24,303 nucleotides of DNA, taken from RGIG5579 sp045655865. GTDB lineage: Bacteria; Bacillota; Clostridia; Oscillospirales; SIG627. A program made the translations under genes and the position numbers. The stretch spans positions 1 through 24,303 of the forward strand of contig JAZOQB010000059.1 of assembly GCA_045655865.1 (NCBI GenBank). The letters run 5' to 3'. Within the stretch, counting starts at the first letter, position 1; each line of letters begins with the position of its first letter. The notes under the pieces were generated by a model. The model was not told where the DNA came from, did not search any database, and saw nothing but the letters and a program-made list of their open reading frames with translations. Shown one piece after another: positions 21,866 through 24,303 of this stretch.

Positions 21866-22804
21866 TTATTTTGTCAATTTTTCAATGCTTTCAAACGTGT
21901 ACTGTTTCCGTCTGAAAATAGTTGTCATAATCAGCTGTAAATACTTCATCATAACAGCCATGACACCGAAAACACCAAAAAAAGCAACCGACAAAAATAA
22001 AACTGTAGTTGTCCAGCCCGCAACAGGCGTTGCGTTCAAATAAACCGCTATGCTGTAAATTGCCATCAAAAACGCTATGACCATCATAACCAGTGTCATT
22101 ATAACAGAAAAGTGATAACCAACGTCGGTAAACAACACCAAGGAATCCACAGCTAACTTTCTGCGGTATTTACGTCCTCTCTTTGTGGTAACCGTAGCAG
22201 TATTGGTTTTTACAGTTTCATACATTAGAGATGTTGCACGCAAGCCTGCGTTGTTATACAAGAACTTACGATACGGAACGGTTTTGTTCATATCATCAAT
22301 TCGGTTAAAAACACGTCTGCTGAGAATTCGAAAACGCTCCGTCTGCATATGTTTCGTTTGATCCGAAAACAGATTCATAGCAGTGTAAAAAAGTTTGGAG
22401 GAAAGTTTCTGTCTGCGATTCGGAACGGCATTGACAATATCGTTCCCTTCCAGTGCTTTTTTGTAAACCGCCATAATGGTTGCGGGATCATAATCCACAT
22501 TAACAGAATCAAATTCAAATATAAAGTCGCCAATGGATAAACTGTTACCGGCGCACATTGCGCTTTCCAACCCGTGAAAATAACTGAGATTCACAATGGA
22601 AACTGTCATATTAGTAATTTTTTTTGCTTTTTCTCTTATTAATTCTACGCTCTTGTCGGTAGAACAGTCATTCACAAAAATGATTTCCGAATTCTCAAAG
22701 TTGTTTTTGAAAACCTCTGCCAACATATCCAAGAACGATAAAACTCTGTTTCGATCGTTATTGATATACACTACTGCCGAAACAAAATTCTTTTCTTTAT
22801 GCAT
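21866..22804 (-). CDS. GtrB/DPM-like membrane glycosyltransferase
   Basis: A 312-residue family 2 glycosyltransferase with a cytoplasmic GT-A domain and two C-terminal membrane spans, the layout of GtrB/ArnC-type polyprenyl-phosphate sugar transferases. It shows SAVVYINNDRNRV at the N-terminus, EIIFVNDCSTDKS for nucleotide binding, and FEFDSVNVDYDPA as the metal-binding acidic stretch. The basic KRGRKYRRKLA lies just before the first span, and FRRKQYTFESIEKLTK forms the tail. Its ATG overlaps the FAD-protein stop by eight bases, so the two are coupled. It differs from the other GT2 gene in having spans, so the operon appears to make two separate lipid-linked or surface sugar linkages. Confidence 0.87.
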   Translation of the reverse strand: MHKEKNFVSAVVYINNDRNRVLSFLDMLAEVFKNNFENSEIIFVNDCSTDKSVELIREKAKKITNMTVSIVNLSYFHGLESAMCAGNSLSIGDFIFEFDSVNVDYDPATIMAVYKKALEGNDIVNAVPNRRQKLSSKLFYTAMNLFSDQTKHMQTERFRILSRRVFNRIDDMNKTVPYRKFLYNNAGLRATSLMYETVKTNTATVTTKRGRKYRRKLAVDSLVLFTDVGYHFSVIMTLVMMVIAFLMAIYSIAVYLNATPVAGWTTTVLFLSVAFFGVFGVMAVMMKYLQLIMTTIFRRKQYTFESIEKLTK

Positions 22805-23933
22805 TGCTTAACACCTCGTCCAAATCATAAACTGTATTAATTTTTCCTGAAAGAACACCAACAAGGGTTGGATTTTTTGAATAAACACGTACAACTGTTG
22901 GTCGGGAGTCATCGATCTCCGAACTCATCAAGATCGGCTTCATAGAAAACAAAGACTCCTTATAATGGAAAGCATACTCATCTTTCATATACTTTTTTGC
23001 CAAGTTTGCCATATAAGGAAATGCGCTTTCTGGCTTTTCCGGGCAATCGTTACAGTTCCCCAATTTTGCGGGAGAGCAATATCCGTCACTTCTTCTCTGG
23101 CATGCAAAGGTGGGAGTGGCATCATAAGATGTTGTATGGGGAGTAAATGTCACAGAAGTCAAAGAATGAGTACCTGTTTTACCAAATGGCATAATCGAGA
23201 AAAATGGGCCATCCATAACAGTCAACCCCAGGTCTTTCAGTTCATCACTTGCATTACACAGAATGATTTCACATAACTCGTATTTTATTTTAAACTTTTC
23301 AAAACCTACTAAGTCTAAAATCTGATTGGTTGACGCATAGGTTGCGTTTAGCAGAAAACTTGTTTCAAACCGTCTGTTATCACCCAAGATGATCTCATAT
23401 ACATCTTCTTGTCTGCAAATCTTGAGAATATCTACGCCATAACAGATCGTTACGTTCTTTAACTGTGCAATCGAATCCAGAAAATAATTCATTAGAATTT
23501 TCGCGTCATATGTATATTCACGAGTCAAAAATGCACCATCGCACATATTGTTTTTGAAATATTTACTTACACACACTTCCTCACACTTAATGTCGGCAGC
23601 CTTGCAAAACTCTTTAAACTGCTTTCGATTCGTCCAAGAATATGCCGAAGAAGTCGCGTAGACTTGATCGAACTCGCGGTTAATGCAAAAATCATAGTCT
23701 CGATTGAATCTTTCAAAATAGTGCGCAGATTTCATAGCGGTAGAAATGGAGCGAGGATAGTGATAACCATTATGTACCCGAGCCTGATTAATATATGTAG
23801 CTCTGCGAAACGGTGTCGGATCGCACTCAAGAACAAGGATCTTTTCACCCTTTTTTCCGCAAAACAGTGCGGAATACAGGCCATATAGTCCTGCGCCAAT
23901 GATTATTTTGTCATATTTTGATACCACGAACAT
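22797..23933 (-). CDS. FAD-dependent oxidoreductase (DAO-like) with a four-Cys insertion
   Basis: A 378-residue flavoprotein. The N-terminal dinucleotide fold KIIIGAGLYGLYSALFC places FAD at 9-25, and the acidic end of the second strand is VLECDPTP. A ring of residues typical of the DAO family (ARVHNGYHYPRS) follows. Near 278-297 there are four cysteines, Cys278, 286, 294 and 297, spaced C-x7-C-x7-C-x2-C, which look like a zinc or iron-sulfur knuckle not expected in plain DAO oxidases. The C-terminal segment PTLVGVLSGKINTVYDLDEV resembles a flavin-closing region. It is the first gene of the insert operon, with AAGGG just before ATG 23933. It probably oxidises or reduces a sugar intermediate. 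Confidence 0.82.
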   Translation of the reverse strand: MFVVSKYDKIIIGAGLYGLYSALFCGKKGEKILVLECDPTPFRRATYINQARVHNGYHYPRSISTAMKSAHYFERFNRDYDFCINREFDQVYATSSAYSWTNRKQFKEFCKAADIKCEEVCVSKYFKNNMCDGAFLTREYTYDAKILMNYFLDSIAQLKNVTICYGVDILKICRQEDVYEIILGDNRRFETSFLLNATYASTNQILDLVGFEKFKIKYELCEIILCNASDELKDLGLTVMDGPFFSIMPFGKTGTHSLTSVTFTPHTTSYDATPTFACQRRSDGYCSPAKLGNCNDCPEKPESAFPYMANLAKKYMKDEYAFHYKESLFSMKPILMSSEIDDSRPTVVRVYSKNPTLVGVLSGKINTVYDLDEVLSNA

Positions 23934-24034
23934 TCACCCTTCATTTTAAACATAAGCTGATTGTCTTAAAAAACAGTTTTTTTATAAAATATGTTACTAC
24001 AATGCACTACATTACTAGTAAATTCACGCTTATT

Positions 24035-24063
24035 ATTATACTTCACAATGAAAAATTTGTCAA
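24035..24063 (-). promoter_or_regulatory. Perfect consensus promoter of the insert operon
   Basis: On the minus strand, TTGACA (24063-24058), a 17-base spacer and TATAAT (24040-24035) match consensus at every base. It starts only 15 bases from the edge of the right repeat (24078) and leaves a leader of about 95 bases before the FAD protein. No operator or attenuator is evident in that leader. Confidence 0.9.
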
Positions 24064-24077
24064 TTTGTATTGTTACC

Positions 24078-24199
24078 AAAACGCCGGGCGTCGCCAGGTT
24101 CCCGGAAGCTGTGCCTTTGTGCCCCCGGTGGTAGGAATGATCATCGCAGGGGAAGTGGTCAAGGATCTGACCGGAATGCGGGCTCAGAGAGGCCGATAA
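24078..24199 (+). pseudogene. tcdA: Truncated tcdA 3' end (second copy)
   Basis: The last 41 residues of TcdA in frame (from NAGRRQVPGS to GMRAQRGR and the stop), without the catalytic part. Against the intact gene it has two amino-acid changes (Ile to Val, Thr to Ala) and five silent changes. The pattern of change is that of a once-functional gene, so this tail probably came from another, slightly diverged tcdA. It has no start of its own; an open frame running into it from 23918 is chance. Confidence 0.9.
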
Positions 24200-24303
24200 A
24201 GGAAAGCAGAATAAGGAAAAATTTCCCTTAAAGAAGAAAACACCGGCACGAATGCGTCGTACAGTTAAGGGAAGAAAAAAGGCTGTGTAGAATATTTCTA
24301 CAC
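24078..24303. repeat. Right direct repeat (continues past the window)
   Basis: Second copy of 16776-17001 in the same orientation, including the 9-base inverted arms and the first half of the terminator stem. The bases from 24185 to the window end are identical to the left copy. The true right end is outside the window. Confidence 0.97.

Larger units (their letters stand above)
17002..24077. mobile_element. AT-rich insert (genomic island) carrying a surface-glycan gene cluster
   Basis: The DNA between the two tcdA-tail repeats holds eight co-directional genes on the minus strand, opposite to tcdA and the purine genes. It is clearly AT-richer: one sample line in the insert (22261-22320) has 23 G+C of 60, against 33 of 60 in glnN (11281-11340). 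The flanking repeats, the change in composition and the interrupted linkage indicate acquisition by recombination. No integrase, transposase or insertion sequence is visible, so the mechanism is unknown and the exact ends may lie within the repeats. Confidence 0.65.

Noticed and set aside
17002..24077. Integrase, transposase or CRISPR array inside the insert
   Set aside because: All larger frames are accounted for by glycan and membrane proteins, and no regularly spaced short repeats are present.
23918..24199. Plus-strand frame fusing an upstream peptide to the tcdA tail
   Set aside because: The upstream part is antisense to the insert promoter and leader and has no ribosome site; only the tcdA tail is meaningful, and it is annotated as a fragment.

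Overview
The window looks like chromosomal DNA of a low-to-mid-GC Firmicute, most likely a Clostridia/Oscillospiraceae-type gut or anaerobic bacterium. The grounds are strong AGGAGG-type ribosome sites, near-consensus TTGACA-17-TATAAT promoters, many intrinsic terminators, a type III glutamine synthetase, the Clostridia-type divergent PurA, and TPP riboswitches controlling a ThiXYZ transporter. The genus cannot be named from sequence alone.

Layout. (1) 1-1216, minus strand: the start of an unrecognised exported protein and an endonuclease III (nth). (2) 1376-5146, plus strand: a compact operon with a P-loop kinase, an acyl-CoA/acyl-ACP ligase, an acyl carrier protein, TrmL tRNA methyltransferase, a VanZ-like membrane protein and a small membrane protein. 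(3) 5241-8395, plus strand: a thiamine-precursor uptake operon (thiamine-binding protein, ThiX, ThiY, ThiZ) behind two tandem TPP riboswitches, each followed by its own terminator. (4) 8509-9948, minus strand: a polyprenyl-phosphate sugar-1-phosphate transferase. (5) 10217-16042, plus strand: glnN behind an attenuator-like leader, then purC-purA-purB. (6) 16124-16897: tcdA. (7) About 17002-24077: an AT-richer insert with eight genes on the minus strand, read from one consensus promoter at 24035-24063. It encodes an FAD oxidoreductase, a GtrB-like glycosyltransferase, an NAD-dependent epimerase-like protein, a large multi-pass membrane protein (GT-C-like), a TIM-barrel sugar isomerase/epimerase, a second GT2 enzyme and a pair of small SMR/EamA-type membrane proteins.

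The most notable structure is that the insert lies between two direct repeats of at least 226 bp. The repeat carries the last 41 codons of tcdA, the downstream 104 bp and part of a bidirectional terminator. The left copy belongs to intact tcdA and the right copy (24078 to the window end) is a beheaded tcdA tail. The copies differ at seven positions, all transitions, all inside the coding part and mostly silent, while the last 119 compared bases are identical. This looks like a recombinational junction that delivered a lipid-linked surface-glycan cassette next to tcdA. No recombinase is visible in the window.

How the genes may cooperate (inference): the insert encodes the usual parts of a polyprenyl-phosphate-sugar pathway, namely charging (GT2/GtrB), flipping (SMR pair) and transfer outside the membrane (large membrane protein), with enzymes that could build an unusual sugar. 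The thi operon imports thiamine or its pyrimidine precursor under TPP feedback. glnN and purCAB link glutamine supply to purine synthesis.
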